Assembly (NCBI GenBank): GCA_030425145.1
Contig: JAUHVK010000005.1
Coordinates: 62,001-126,000, forward strand
Reading direction: 5' to 3'
Length of the DNA: 64,000 nucleotides
Source: Alphaproteobacteria bacterium
GTDB lineage: Bacteria; Pseudomonadota; Alphaproteobacteria; Rhodobacterales; Rhodobacteraceae
The notes beneath the pieces are model-generated. The model was not told the origin of the DNA. It saw nothing but the letters and a program-made list of their open reading frames with translations, and did no database searches. This document shows, piece after piece, positions 1 through 7,731 of this stretch. Both the position numbers and the translations under genes were made by a program. Within the stretch, counting starts at the first letter, position 1. Each line of letters begins with the position of its first letter.

Positions 1-317
1 ATGAAGAACAGCGAAGCGCCGTTCATATGCAGGTAGCGCAGCATCGCGCCGCCGTTCACGTTACGCATGATGTGCTCGATCGAGCCGAAGGCCAGATCGA
101 CATGCGGTGTGTAGTGCATCACCAGAACGATCCCGGTGATGATCTGCAGCGCCAGACAGAAAGTCAGAACGATGCCCCAGATCCACATCCAGTTCAGGTT
201 CTTGGGTGTGGGGATCATCAGGGTGTCATAAAGCAGTCCGACGATCGGGAGCCGCGAGTGCAGCCACTTTTCCCCGCCGGTAGACGGCTCGTAATGGTCG
301 TGAGGAATTCCAGACAT
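1..317 (-). CDS. petB: Cytochrome b of the bc1 complex, N-terminal part
   Basis: This is the first 105 codons of cytochrome b, which carries electrons and protons at the quinol-oxidising and quinone-reducing sites of the membrane bc1 complex. The protein runs off the left edge of the window. The visible part begins [15 protein letters not shown], then has the typical N-terminal amphipathic segment and the first membrane helix ([20 protein letters not shown]). It ends near RYLHMNGAS, which holds one of the conserved haem-ligand histidines. A GGAG-type ribosome site lies just before the ATG. The gene starts 12 bases after the petA stop, so it is the second gene of a petA-petB(-petC) operon, as in Rhodobacter. 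The identification is secure; only the C-terminal three quarters is missing. Confidence 0.96.
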   Translation of the reverse strand, partial: MSGIPHDHYEPSTGGEKWLHSRLPIVGLLYDTLMIPTPKNLNWMWIWGIVLTFCLALQIITGIVLVMHYTPHVDLAFGSIEHIMRNVNGGAMLRYLHMNGASLFF

Positions 318-329
318 TCGCGCGTCTCC

Positions 330-908
330 TTATCCCAGCAGGATGGTTGTTTCGTCGACGAACTCGGCAGGGGGCACCGGGAGGTTTTCCGGCGCCGGCC
401 CTTTGCGGATCCGGCCAGACGTGTCGTAGTGCGACCCGTGGCAGGGGCAGAACCAGCCGCCAACGCCGCCATCAAGCGCATAATCGCCAGCATTGCCCAG
501 CGGCACACAGCCGAGGTGCGTACACACGCCCATCTGAACCAGCCATTCTCCGGCTTCGTCCATGGCGCGGTTTTCATCGGTCGCTTCGGCCGAACCATCG
601 CGGTTCGCGTTGCGGGCAACCGGGTCGACAAGATCGGAAATGTCGACGCTGCGCGCTTCTTCAATCTCTGCTCCGGTGCGGCGGCGGATAAAGACCGGCT
701 TGCCGAGCCATTTGACAGTGATCTGAGAGCCTTCCGCTACGCCCGACACGTCCACGCGAATCGAGGACAGGGCCAAAACATCGGCCGAAGGGTTCATCTG
801 ATTGACCAGAGGCCAAACTGCGGCACCGGTCGCAACTGCGCCTGCGCCGGCCGTTGCGTAGTACAGGAAGTCCCTCCGGGTGCCTTCGTGGTGTTCTGCG
901 TTGGACAC
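330..908 (-). CDS. petA: Rieske iron-sulfur protein of cytochrome bc1
   Basis: This is the 2Fe-2S subunit that takes an electron from quinol and passes it to cytochrome c1. With the GTG start at 908, preceded by GGAG eight bases upstream, the protein has 192 residues. The cluster boxes are CTHLGC (129-134) and CPCHGSH (154-160), so the ligands are Cys129, His131, Cys154 and His157, with a Cys134-Cys156 disulfide. Cys129 and His131 match the Rhodobacter sphaeroides numbering, which supports this start over the longer reading from 947. An N-terminal twin-arginine motif (TRRDF) and one helix form the membrane anchor. The second box sits about five residues later than in R. sphaeroides, so the loop between boxes is slightly longer. 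Confidence 0.97.
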   Translation of the reverse strand: MSNAEHHEGTRRDFLYYATAGAGAVATGAAVWPLVNQMNPSADVLALSSIRVDVSGVAEGSQITVKWLGKPVFIRRRTGAEIEEARSVDISDLVDPVARNANRDGSAEATDENRAMDEAGEWLVQMGVCTHLGCVPLGNAGDYALDGGVGGWFCPCHGSHYDTSGRIRKGPAPENLPVPPAEFVDETTILLG

Positions 909-1129
909 GAGGTTATCTCCATTTAACGGCCGTTCGTCTGGCCACAATACGGGTTAGGCCGCCCGAAGGGGCGGCGTTCCGAGCCGCTGTTTAGCGGGCT
1001 ACCCCCTAGCCGTCCACCTCCAGAACACCTAGGTTAGGGATAAGCGCCGAAGTGTCGCGGTAAATGGCACTGACCTTGCAGTTACGGCGTGGTAGTGACG
1101 CGAAAAAAAGACGAATTGGACGGCTCACC
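909..1129. other. Divergent intergenic region, petA / lpxQ-like gene
   Basis: This 221-base gap separates the divergent petA and LpxQ-like genes and must hold both promoters, but I cannot point to a convincing -35/-10 pair for either. It contains one clear hairpin at 958-975 (GCCGCCC, GAAG loop, GGGCGGC) with no T-run. That hairpin would lie in the petA leader RNA about 50 bases before the start codon. No small open reading frame here looks real. Confidence 0.6.
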
Positions 1130-1798
1130 ATGCAGAAAATGATTCTGTCAGGTATCATTGCAATCAGCACCTCCGCTGTCGCCGCTCCGGCGCTGGCAGA
1201 TATGGAGCTGTCAATCTACACCGGTTGGCAGACATCGCCGCACAGCCGCCTCTATGGTGACTATCCGGGCACCGGTGCTGACATCGACGCGCTGATCGGC
1301 TGGGAAGGCCGCTCCTTTGAGATGCCGCCGTATTACGGTTTGCGTGGCACATGGTGGAAAAACGAAAAGATTGGCTTCGGGCTCGAGTTTACACATGCCA
1401 AGGTCTACGCCCCCGACGATGAGAAAGCCGCGATCGGCTTCTCAGATCTTGAATTCACCGATGGCCTCAACATCCTGACTGTCAACGCCTACCAGCGCTG
1501 GCCCGGTCTTTGGGCGCAGGGTGCAGTCACACCTTATGTCGGTGGTGGCGTCGGCATCGCCGTGCCGCATGTTGATGTGGACACGACCACTGGCATCGAC
1601 ACCTACGAGCTTCAGGTCACCGGCCCGGCTGCGCGCCTGACTGCCGGAGTGAGCTATGACATCAACGATCGCTTTGCGGTTTTTGGTGAATACCAGTTCA
1701 CCTATTCCAGCAATACCGTTGATCTGCCTGAGGGCGGGTCGCTGGAAACCGACATCAAGACAAACGCGCTCAATATCGGTCTGACGCTTAAGTTCTAA
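1130..1798 (+). CDS. Outer-membrane beta-barrel protein, LpxQ-like lipid A oxidase family
   Basis: A 222-residue secreted protein with a signal peptide (MQKMILSGIIAISTSAVAAPALA) followed by a repetitive beta-barrel pattern that ends in ...GLTLKF with a terminal Phe, typical of outer-membrane barrels. The segments WEGRSFEMPPYYGLR and WWKNEKIGFGLEFTHAK resemble the family annotated in Rhodobacterales and rhizobia as lipid A oxidase (LpxQ), which oxidises the proximal glucosamine of lipid A to 2-aminogluconate. I chose the ATG at 1130 because it begins the signal peptide; an in-frame ATG at 1064 would add 22 unlikely residues. The gene overlaps the end of the convergent kinase gene by 11 bases. 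The barrel and export signal are visible; the enzymatic activity is only inferred from family resemblance. Confidence 0.72.
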   Translation: MQKMILSGIIAISTSAVAAPALADMELSIYTGWQTSPHSRLYGDYPGTGADIDALIGWEGRSFEMPPYYGLRGTWWKNEKIGFGLEFTHAKVYAPDDEKAAIGFSDLEFTDGLNILTVNAYQRWPGLWAQGAVTPYVGGGVGIAVPHVDVDTTTGIDTYELQVTGPAARLTAGVSYDINDRFAVFGEYQFTYSSNTVDLPEGGSLETDIKTNALNIGLTLKF

Positions 1799-2291
1799 AC
1801 GATTCTACTAGGCGTATTTCGTCAAAACCTTCCTCGGCCGAGGGCGGCTGGTAGTGTCTTGCAAACTGACGAAACTGCGCTTCAGTGGCCGCAAACGCAT
1901 GTGCGCCGTCACTGTTGCGCGCCTTGAGCCGCGCAAGACACACCTCATCGGGGACATCCAGCACATGTATGATGCTCCCAGCCTTTCCAGCGGTGGCCAC
2001 GTCGCGCATCCAGCGACGGAACTCTACTGTATTGGCGGGGTAGTCGAGTACCACTGACACACCGCTGCGCAGAATGGCCGCCACATGCGGACCCATGACC
2101 GTTTTGAGCTTGGCGGCAAGCCGCATGTAATCCTGCCCGGTCGACATCTGTTCCTTGAACAGCGCCGCCAGCCAATCATCCTCGGCGATGACCAGAGTGT
2201 TCGCCGCCTTCCCAAGCTCCGCAGCGAGCGTGGACTTACCGGCGGCGATCTTGCCGCAAATCACATGCAGACTGGGCGGTTGGGTGAGCAA
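1788..2291 (-). CDS. P-loop (AAA/zeta-toxin-like) small-molecule kinase
   Basis: A 167-residue P-loop protein with Walker A motif GKIAAGKST near residue 13 and an acidic AEDDW segment where substrate or magnesium would be held. It looks like the stand-alone ATP-binding kinases related to gluconate kinase, chloramphenicol phosphotransferase and zeta toxin. The later LDVPDEVCLARLKARN segment is a typical lid/adenine-binding region. The likely start is a TTG at 2291 with GGAAGGGGA upstream. It follows pssA by 18 bases on the same strand and may be its operon partner, though no lipid substrate can be read from the sequence. No antitoxin gene sits next to it, so I do not call it a toxin. The real substrate is unknown. 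Confidence 0.75.
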   Translation of the reverse strand: MLTQPPSLHVICGKIAAGKSTLAAELGKAANTLVIAEDDWLAALFKEQMSTGQDYMRLAAKLKTVMGPHVAAILRSGVSVVLDYPANTVEFRRWMRDVATAGKAGSIIHVLDVPDEVCLARLKARNSDGAHAFAATEAQFRQFARHYQPPSAEEGFDEIRLVESFRT

Positions 2292-2309
2292 GTCACGTCC
2301 CCTTCCGAC

Positions 2310-3083
2310 TTACGCTTTGTCGTCGCCTTCTTCGCCATCTTTCGCCTGTGCCAACGCCCGGCGGGACGCGGGAAGCATCCAGACAACGGCGCTGATATAG
2401 ATCAGGCTGAGCACGACCAGTGCGACCCAGGTGTAGATCGCAATCGCCGCACCGATGGCGGCAAAACCGACAAGGAACATCTTGACCCGGCGCTGGCTGA
2501 TCCGTGTGGTCTTGAACGACCAGACCGGAAACCGCCCGATCATCAGGAACCCGATCACGGCCATGTAGACGGATAATACTGAGTCGGGGATGATCTGCGG
2601 TGTTTCGAAGGCGAATGACGCGTACATCGGCAACATCACCAGAATCGCTCCGGCAGGCGACGGGATCCCGATGAAATAGGCGTTCTCGGCGGACCCGTTC
2701 TCGGCTTTGCGTGCCACGTTGAAACGCGCCAGCCGCGTCACCGCGCAAACCGCATAGATCAGAACGGCCAGCCAGCCCAATTGCCACGTATCCTCAAGTG
2801 CCCAGACATACAGGAGCATCCCCGGCGCGACCCCGAAATTCAGAAAATCCGCCAGCGAGTCGAGTTCAGCGCCCATCTTGCTGTCGCTGCCAAGCGCACG
2901 GGCCAGACGCCCGTCCAGCCCATCGAGGATGGCCGCCAGCAGGATCAACTGAACCGCCAGTTCGTAATTGCCCTGCAGCCCGAACCGGATCGCTGTCAGT
3001 CCGGCGCAGATGGCCGTCACTGTCAGCATGTTCGGCAAGAGCTGAACAAGCGTCAGCTTCTGGCCACTCGGCTCGGTGCTCAT
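2310..3083 (-). CDS. pssA: CDP-diacylglycerol--serine O-phosphatidyltransferase
   Basis: This makes phosphatidylserine from CDP-diacylglycerol and L-serine in the inner membrane, the first dedicated step to phosphatidylethanolamine. The 257-residue protein has the CDP-alcohol phosphotransferase signature DG-RL-AR-(8)-G-(3)-D-(3)-D, visible as DGRLARALG followed by GAELDSLAD near residues 56-79. Several hydrophobic helices follow. Its start overlaps the psd stop by four bases (ATGA), so the decarboxylase and synthase are translationally coupled, as is common in alphaproteobacteria. The length and membrane pattern match the PssA type related to the Bacillus enzyme rather than the phospholipase-D-like E. 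coli enzyme. Confidence 0.95.
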   Translation of the reverse strand: MSTEPSGQKLTLVQLLPNMLTVTAICAGLTAIRFGLQGNYELAVQLILLAAILDGLDGRLARALGSDSKMGAELDSLADFLNFGVAPGMLLYVWALEDTWQLGWLAVLIYAVCAVTRLARFNVARKAENGSAENAYFIGIPSPAGAILVMLPMYASFAFETPQIIPDSVLSVYMAVIGFLMIGRFPVWSFKTTRISQRRVKMFLVGFAAIGAAIAIYTWVALVVLSLIYISAVVWMLPASRRALAQAKDGEEGDDKA

Positions 3084-3742
3084 TTTTTAAGATCCGCGAT
3101 TACGGTCTCGCCCGCGATCATCGTCTGGCCGATTTTCACCGACGGCTCGACACCCTCGGGCAGATAGATGTCCAAACGCGACCCAAAGCGGATCAGCCCG
3201 AACCGCTCGCCCCGGTCCAGCACAGCGCCTTCCTGGGTAAAGCTCACGATACGCCGTGCCACCAGACCGGCGATCTGCGTCACCGTGAGGATGCGATCAT
3301 CCTCCATCCGGATTACCAGCGAATTGCGCTCGTTGTCTTCGCTCGCCTTGTCCAGAGATGCGTTCAGGAACTTGCCGGGCTTATAGGCGATCTTTTCCAC
3401 CTTGCCCGCCACAGGCGCGCGGTTCACGTGGCAGTTGAACACGGACATGAACACGCTGACCCGTGTCAGCGCCTCGTCTGGCAGACCCAGCTCACGCGGC
3501 GGCACCGCCGGTTCAATCAGCGACACAACCCCATCTGCTGGGCTGATGACCAATCCCGGAGTGTCCGGCGTGACCCGCTCGGGATCGCGGAAGAAGTAAT
3601 AGCACCAGACGGTCAGTCCAACGCCGATCCAGCCCAGCACGTCTTCGATGGCGAACAGCACAAGAGTGGCCACCGCAAAGATCGCGACGAACTTGCGCCC
3701 TTCCGGGTGCATCGGCTTGATGAATGTATCTGTCATCCGCAT
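3080..3742 (-). CDS. psd: Phosphatidylserine decarboxylase proenzyme
   Basis: This converts phosphatidylserine to phosphatidylethanolamine using a pyruvoyl group made by self-cleavage. The 220-residue protein is the short (archaeal/alphaproteobacterial) form. It has one or two N-terminal membrane helices, then [16 protein letters not shown] and the [13 protein letters not shown] segment. The self-cleavage site is the Gly-Ser of [11 protein letters not shown] near residue 187. The first ATG at 3742 has AGGA ten bases upstream; a second in-frame ATG at 3736 is possible. It is first in a psd-pssA pair, so both enzymes of the pathway are made together. Confidence 0.95.
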   Translation of the reverse strand: MRMTDTFIKPMHPEGRKFVAIFAVATLVLFAIEDVLGWIGVGLTVWCYYFFRDPERVTPDTPGLVISPADGVVSLIEPAVPPRELGLPDEALTRVSVFMSVFNCHVNRAPVAGKVEKIAYKPGKFLNASLDKASEDNERNSLVIRMEDDRILTVTQIAGLVARRIVSFTQEGAVLDRGERFGLIRFGSRLDIYLPEGVEPSVKIGQTMIAGETVIADLKK

Positions 3743-3770
3743 CGGGGCAGCATCCTTTCAAAACATGGCG

Positions 3771-3796
3771 CGTCGGTAAACCTCGGATCACCGACG
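3771..3796. repeat. Hairpin between GST and psd
   Basis: A seven-base inverted repeat, CGTCGGT and ACCGACG, with a 12-base loop, lies in the 88-base gap between the GST stop and the psd start. No run of T follows on either strand, so it is not a standard intrinsic terminator. It could be an intercistronic processing or stabilising structure. Confidence 0.45.
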
Positions 3797-3830
3797 TGCA
3801 AGCTCTGCCGTAACGACCTGGCTTCGCGGA

Positions 3831-4436
3831 TCACGCCTCGGGTATGGTCGACACCATACTTTCCCGCTTGGAAAAAGTATCGAACCACGCCGCCAGCGCA
3901 TCCCGCCCGGTGCGCCAGGACCGCTCATTATGGCGCAGGTCGAGATAACCAAGCGCACAGGCCACAGCGATGTGTCCCATATCCATGCGCCCATTGAGAT
4001 GGCTCATCCAACGGGTGTTGAGCGCATCCAGAGCGCGGGACACCTTGCTCCACTGGCCTTCGACCCATTCCATCATGACCTTTTCCTCAGGACGGAACCG
4101 GATCTCGTACACCATCAGTACCGCCGCATCGAGAATACCATCCGCCGTCGCCTCAAGCGTCAGCGTATCCCAGATGCGATGCTCGGGGTAGAGCCCCGCA
4201 TTCGCCCGCGCGTCAAGAAACCGGCAGATCACCCGGCTGTCATAAATCGCGGGCCCATCCGACCGGATCATAGCCGGGATCTTGCCCACGGGGTTCGCTG
4301 CGATCAGTTGCGAGTCCGGTTTCAGCGGCGTGCTTGCCACTATCACATGCTCAATATCGTCATACTGACCGGTTTCGTGCAGCGTCACCAAGACCTTGCG
4401 CACGAACGGTGATGGGCCTGAACGAAGAAGTTGCAT
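3831..4436 (-). CDS. Glutathione S-transferase family protein
   Basis: A 201-residue soluble protein with an N-terminal thioredoxin-fold domain (starts MQLLRSGPSPFVRKVLV; the NPVGKIPAM and IYDSRVICRFLD segments form the glutathione site) and an all-helical C-terminal domain. The usual catalytic Ser or Cys would be in the SPFVRK turn, where Ser8 is the likely residue. Members of this class in alphaproteobacteria conjugate or reduce electrophiles with glutathione, but the substrate cannot be told from the sequence. It is upstream of psd on the same strand, with a hairpin in between. A second, different GST lies at 47473-48159. Confidence 0.88.
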   Translation of the reverse strand: MQLLRSGPSPFVRKVLVTLHETGQYDDIEHVIVASTPLKPDSQLIAANPVGKIPAMIRSDGPAIYDSRVICRFLDARANAGLYPEHRIWDTLTLEATADGILDAAVLMVYEIRFRPEEKVMMEWVEGQWSKVSRALDALNTRWMSHLNGRMDMGHIAVACALGYLDLRHNERSWRTGRDALAAWFDTFSKRESMVSTIPEA

Positions 4437-4502
4437 CTGGCTGCTCCCAATATCTGTGATGCTTCACGTAATCCTGTTGCGCGGAAAATGCCAAGCGGCG
4501 CG

Positions 4503-5123
4503 TCATAATACCGGCGGCTCCGCCATCAACGCCGCCAGCGCCTCAAGCTCGGTACCCACCCCGCTGGCAACCTGCGCCGCGGCCCGTTCCCGCACCGCGT
4601 CATCTTTGTTCTGTCCCAGCTTCCAGGTCGCCGCGATATCCTCGACCACCATTCGGCAGGGCACGATCATCCGCATCATGCGCTCCAGAACCTCAGGCGT
4701 CATCTTCTCTGTCGTCCAGGGCGCTTTCCCCGCCAGTCGGGACTCGTAAAAGGCCGACTGCACATCCAGCACCTCGCGCATTTTACCATGCGGTAAAATT
4801 TCCAATGTCCCGGTCAATTGCACCGCCACGTAGTTCCACGTCGGCACCTGTCCCTCGATCCCGTACCAGTCGGGTGAAATGTACCCGTCCGGCCCCGTCA
4901 CCGCGATCCGCGCGGGTTGCGGTGTGCTCAATGCCCGCGCGATTGGATTCGAGCGCACCAGATGAATCAGCACCTCACGCCCGTCTTCCGACAAAAGCAC
5001 CGGCACATGCGCCACCATCGGCACCGGATCGCCGTTCATCATCAGAGTGCCAAAGCCACGATCCCGGACAAGAGCAATGTCCTTGGCGTGATCTGCGCTG
5101 TGAAATGTCGGGTTCGGATGCAT
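4503..5123 (-). CDS. PaiB-like FMN-binding protein
   Basis: A 206-residue protein of the PaiB/FMN-binding split-barrel family. Diagnostic segments are MHPNP at the start, the GDPVPMVAHVPVLL strand pair, GYISPDWYG and VPTWNYVAVQ. In Bacillus, PaiB acts with PaiA as a negative regulator of sporulation and degradative enzymes. Here no PaiA-like acetyltransferase is adjacent, so regulation is not implied, and a flavin- or haem-binding role in the cytoplasm is equally possible. It stands alone, between the xerC operon and the GST on the same strand, with 66- to 85-base gaps on each side. Confidence 0.85.
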   Translation of the reverse strand: MHPNPTFHSADHAKDIALVRDRGFGTLMMNGDPVPMVAHVPVLLSEDGREVLIHLVRSNPIARALSTPQPARIAVTGPDGYISPDWYGIEGQVPTWNYVAVQLTGTLEILPHGKMREVLDVQSAFYESRLAGKAPWTTEKMTPEVLERMMRMIVPCRMVVEDIAATWKLGQNKDDAVRERAAAQVASGVGTELEALAALMAEPPVL

Positions 5124-5208
5124 GAGGCGTCCTCGCTTTCGTCGTGAAACGCTGCAGAGCTTGCACAGGCAGGCGCGAAAATCCCGTCCTAAATTGTAAC
5201 GGTGACAA

Positions 5209-6135
5209 TCATCCCGCCTTGGGGTGCGTCGCCTCGTAGACCTTCATCAGATGCACCGTATCGACCGACGTATAGGCCTGCGTTGTGGAAAGCGAGGCAT
5301 GGCCAAGCAATTCCTGGATCGCCCGCAGATCGCCACCCGCCGAAAGCAAGTGCGTCGCAAAACTGTGCCGCATTGCGTGTGGGGTGGCGGTTGCTGGCAG
5401 GCCAAGCTGCATCCGCGCCTGTTCCGTCACCTTCTGCACCAATCTCGGGTTCAAAGCACCACCCCGTGCACCCCGAAACACTGGCGCGTCCGGCTCCATC
5501 TCAAACGGGCACAACTTCACATATGTTGCAACGGCCTGCTGCGCGATCGGCAGAACCGGCACCACCCGTTCCTTGCCACCTTTGCCGACGATCCGCATCG
5601 CTTCGCCCAAAGGCAGGTCGCGCCCGGTCAATCCAAGCGCTTCGGAGATCCGCAAGCCGCAACCATAAAGCAGCGTCACCACCGCCATGTCGCGCGCGCC
5701 AACCCAGTCTTTCTGTGCTTGCTGACCGACCGTGTCGATCATCTCGCGCGCCGCGTCCTCGCTCAAAGGGCGGGGCAGTTTCTTCTGGAACTTCGGCGCA
5801 CGGGTCGACAGCACGGCTGTGGGCTCAAACCCCTCTCGCTCGGCCAGCCAGCGGTAGAAGGATTTGACCGCTGAGAGCTTGCGCGCCAGCGACCGTGCGC
5901 TGGCCCCACCACTGCGCGTATGTGCCATCCAGGCCCGCATGTCGGGAACGGTGATCCGAGCCAGGGGGGCAAGCCCCTGTGCCTCGCCCTTGTATTCGGT
6001 CAGGAACGCGATGAAATCCACCACGTCGCCCCGATAGGCGGTCAGCGTGTTTTCGGCCGTCCCGTTCAGCGCACGGCTCGATGCGAGCCACCCCTCCAGC
6101 GCGTCCCGCGCCGCCGGAGAGAGCATCAGGCTCAT
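5209..6135 (-). CDS. xerC: Tyrosine recombinase XerC
   Basis: A 308-residue site-specific recombinase that, with XerD, resolves chromosome dimers at dif during cell division. The N-terminal SAM-like DNA-binding domain (about 1-110) is followed by the catalytic domain. Active-site residues are visible: Arg in YGCGLRISEALGL, Lys in VGKGGKERVVPV, His-x-x-Arg in HAMRHSFATHLL, His in ELLGHASLSTTQ and Tyr in AYTSVD. Its start overlaps the stop of the DUF484 gene by four bases (ATGA). The DUF484-xerC pairing is common in Gram-negative genomes and supports the XerC call over an integrase. Nothing suggests it belongs to a mobile element. Confidence 0.95.
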   Translation of the reverse strand: MSLMLSPAARDALEGWLASSRALNGTAENTLTAYRGDVVDFIAFLTEYKGEAQGLAPLARITVPDMRAWMAHTRSGGASARSLARKLSAVKSFYRWLAEREGFEPTAVLSTRAPKFQKKLPRPLSEDAAREMIDTVGQQAQKDWVGARDMAVVTLLYGCGLRISEALGLTGRDLPLGEAMRIVGKGGKERVVPVLPIAQQAVATYVKLCPFEMEPDAPVFRGARGGALNPRLVQKVTEQARMQLGLPATATPHAMRHSFATHLLSAGGDLRAIQELLGHASLSTTQAYTSVDTVHLMKVYEATHPKAG

Positions 6136-6836
6136 GACAACCAGCGCCGCATCTGGCGCTCGAACACACCGGTAAAAAAGGTCAGAAGGTCGGTGCCCTG
6201 CTGCGGCGTGAACTGGTGCGGGTCTTCGGCTCCCATGACCAGCAGGCCGGGCAGCCGTCCTGGGCCGAAATCCAGCTTGAGACAGGCCTCAGAGCGGATC
6301 CAATCCGCCTTGTCGCCGTAGATCTCGCGCGTGCCGGTGTCGATCTGGCGCAGCGTGACCTGACGTGTTGGCGCGTTGCGGCCCATGGTCAGATAGCCGT
6401 CGATGAAACCGGGGGCGGCGACCGACAGGACCGAGCCCAACCGCTTGATCGCCGGGTCCTCGTCGTTCTGAACCGACTCCAGCACCAGCTTGATCACGTC
6501 GACCCGCAGGATCTCGGCCACATCGCCGCCCAGATCACGCAGGAAAGATTCGAACTCCACCGGATCGAGCATCCGCAGGATCGCGCGGTGCACCTGATTT
6601 GTGCCGGCAAGATTCTCATAGGCGGCTGCAATCACCGACCGGTGCGTGTCTTCAAGTCGGTCCAGTCGTGCTTCGAGCCGGTCCATCGCAATGCCGCGCA
6701 GGTCCACGATATTGCCTCCCATGGCGCGTTCATTCGCGGCGATCAGGGCCCGCATCAGGTCCTGATCCTCGAGAATCACGTCAGGGCGCGACATGATGGT
6801 TTCGCGCAAATCGTCATCAATACGGGGGCTGCTCAT
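6132..6836 (-). CDS. DUF484 family protein
   Basis: A 234-residue cytoplasmic protein of the DUF484 family, with an N-terminal helical region (SRPDVILEDQDLMRALIAANE; RLEARLDRLEDTH is a short coiled coil near 55-70) and a C-terminal GAF-like part (RQVTLRQIDTG, LLVMGAEDPHQF, GTDLLTFFTGVFERQMRRWL). The biochemical role is unknown. It is often found beside xerC, and here the two genes overlap by ATGA, so a link to chromosome processing is plausible but not shown. The upstream terminator at 6880-6919 suggests that this gene begins its own transcript. Confidence 0.88.
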   Translation of the reverse strand: MSSPRIDDDLRETIMSRPDVILEDQDLMRALIAANERAMGGNIVDLRGIAMDRLEARLDRLEDTHRSVIAAAYENLAGTNQVHRAILRMLDPVEFESFLRDLGGDVAEILRVDVIKLVLESVQNDEDPAIKRLGSVLSVAAPGFIDGYLTMGRNAPTRQVTLRQIDTGTREIYGDKADWIRSEACLKLDFGPGRLPGLLVMGAEDPHQFTPQQGTDLLTFFTGVFERQMRRWLS

Positions 6837-6879
6837 GCCGTCCTCGGTTTATTGTATTTTGTGAGACCCTATCAGCCAC

Positions 6880-6919
6880 ACAAAAAAGATGCCCGCATTT
6901 TTTCAATCAAATGCGGGCA
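6880..6919 (-). terminator. Intrinsic terminator after the transaldolase-like gene
   Basis: An 11-base perfect stem (TGCCCGCATTT and AAATGCGGGCA, 6890-6900 and 6909-6919) with an eight-base loop is followed, on the minus strand, by TCTTTTTTG. This is a strong Rho-independent terminator for the gene at 6999-7652. A double-palindrome element lies between the stop codon and this terminator. Confidence 0.9.
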
Positions 6920-6948
6920 ACTTGGAAAAACTGTGGCAGAAGCGCAGG

Positions 6949-6990
6949 AACGCCCTTCGAAGGGCGTTGCAAGCCGCGTCGACGCGGCTT
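6949..6990. repeat. Double palindrome element A (TCGA-centred)
   Basis: Two perfect 20-base palindromes stand two bases apart: 6949-6968 (AACGCCCTTCGAAGGGCGTT) and 6971-6990 (AAGCCGCGTCGACGCGGCTT). Both are centred on TCGA. They lie nine bases past the stop of the transaldolase-like gene and before its terminator. Sites at 9941, 23897, 32926 and 59277 have the same layout with different arms. Confidence 0.85.
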
Positions 6991-6998
6991 TGCCCGGC

Positions 6999-7652
6999 TC
7001 AGAGGATCTTGATATTGGCCGCTGCCGCGTCCTTGACGAACTGGTCCAGACCCTTGTCGGTCAGAACATGGTTCGCCATCGCCTTGATCACGGCGGGCGG
7101 CGCGGTTGCCACATCGGCACCGATCTTGGCGCATTCGCTCATGTGGTTTGCGCTGCGGATCGACGCGGCAAGGATGTTCGTCTCGAACCCGTAATTGTCA
7201 TAGATCTCGCGGATATCGGCGATCAGATCGAGCCCGTCCATGTTCAGATCGTCCAGACGTCCGATGAAGGGCGAAATGAAAGTGGCGCCAGCCTTGGCCG
7301 CCAGAAGCGCCTGATTGGCCGAGAAGCACAATGTGACGTTCACCATCTTGCCTTCGTCGGTCAGCACCTTGCACGCTTTCAGACCGTCCCAGGTCAGCGG
7401 CACCTTGACCGCGATGTTCTCTGCGATCTCGGCCAGCTTGCGGCCTTCGGCGATCATGTCTTCGGCTTTGAGGGCCACAACTTCGGCAGAGACCGGACCC
7501 GAGACCAGGTCACAGATCTCTTTAGTCACCTCAAGGATGTCCCGACCGGATTTCTTGATCAGGGAGGGGTTGGTGGTCACGCCATCGACCATGCCCAGAT
7601 CGTTGAGTTCCGCGATGGCGTCAATTTCGGCTGTGTCGACAAAGAATTTCAT
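6999..7652 (-). CDS. fsa: Fructose-6-phosphate aldolase / small transaldolase
   Basis: A 217-residue cytoplasmic enzyme of the short transaldolase family (FSA/TalC type). It begins [13 protein letters not shown], contains [13 protein letters not shown] and the Schiff-base lysine in [10 protein letters not shown], and later [11 protein letters not shown]. Such proteins either split fructose 6-phosphate or act as transaldolase in the pentose phosphate pathway; sequence alone does not separate the two. I use the ATG at 7652, which gives the family-standard N-terminus; the open frame could extend to 7709. It is divergent from priA with a 79-base gap between starts, and its transcript ends at the terminator at 6880-6919. 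Confidence 0.93.
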   Translation of the reverse strand: MKFFVDTAEIDAIAELNDLGMVDGVTTNPSLIKKSGRDILEVTKEICDLVSGPVSAEVVALKAEDMIAEGRKLAEIAENIAVKVPLTWDGLKACKVLTDEGKMVNVTLCFSANQALLAAKAGATFISPFIGRLDDLNMDGLDLIADIREIYDNYGFETNILAASIRSANHMSECAKIGADVATAPPAVIKAMANHVLTDKGLDQFVKDAAAANIKIL

Positions 7653-7731
7653 GGCTGTCGCTCCTGTGATGGGTTGGCCTTTCCTATCGTGGGCTTTACC
7701 CCATGGCAATGCAGACTGAAACCCGGAACTG

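Noticed and set aside
1788-2291. Zeta-type toxin
   Set aside because: Only the P-loop kinase fold is shared; no epsilon-like antitoxin is present and the gene sits in a lipid-synthesis operon.
5209-6135. Phage or integron integrase
   Set aside because: The tyrosine recombinase pairs with DUF484, has XerC length and no mobile-element genes, cargo or attachment repeats around it.
6949-6990. Plain terminator function for the double palindromes
   Set aside because: They lack T-runs on both strands, and at sites A and D a proper terminator is present separately.
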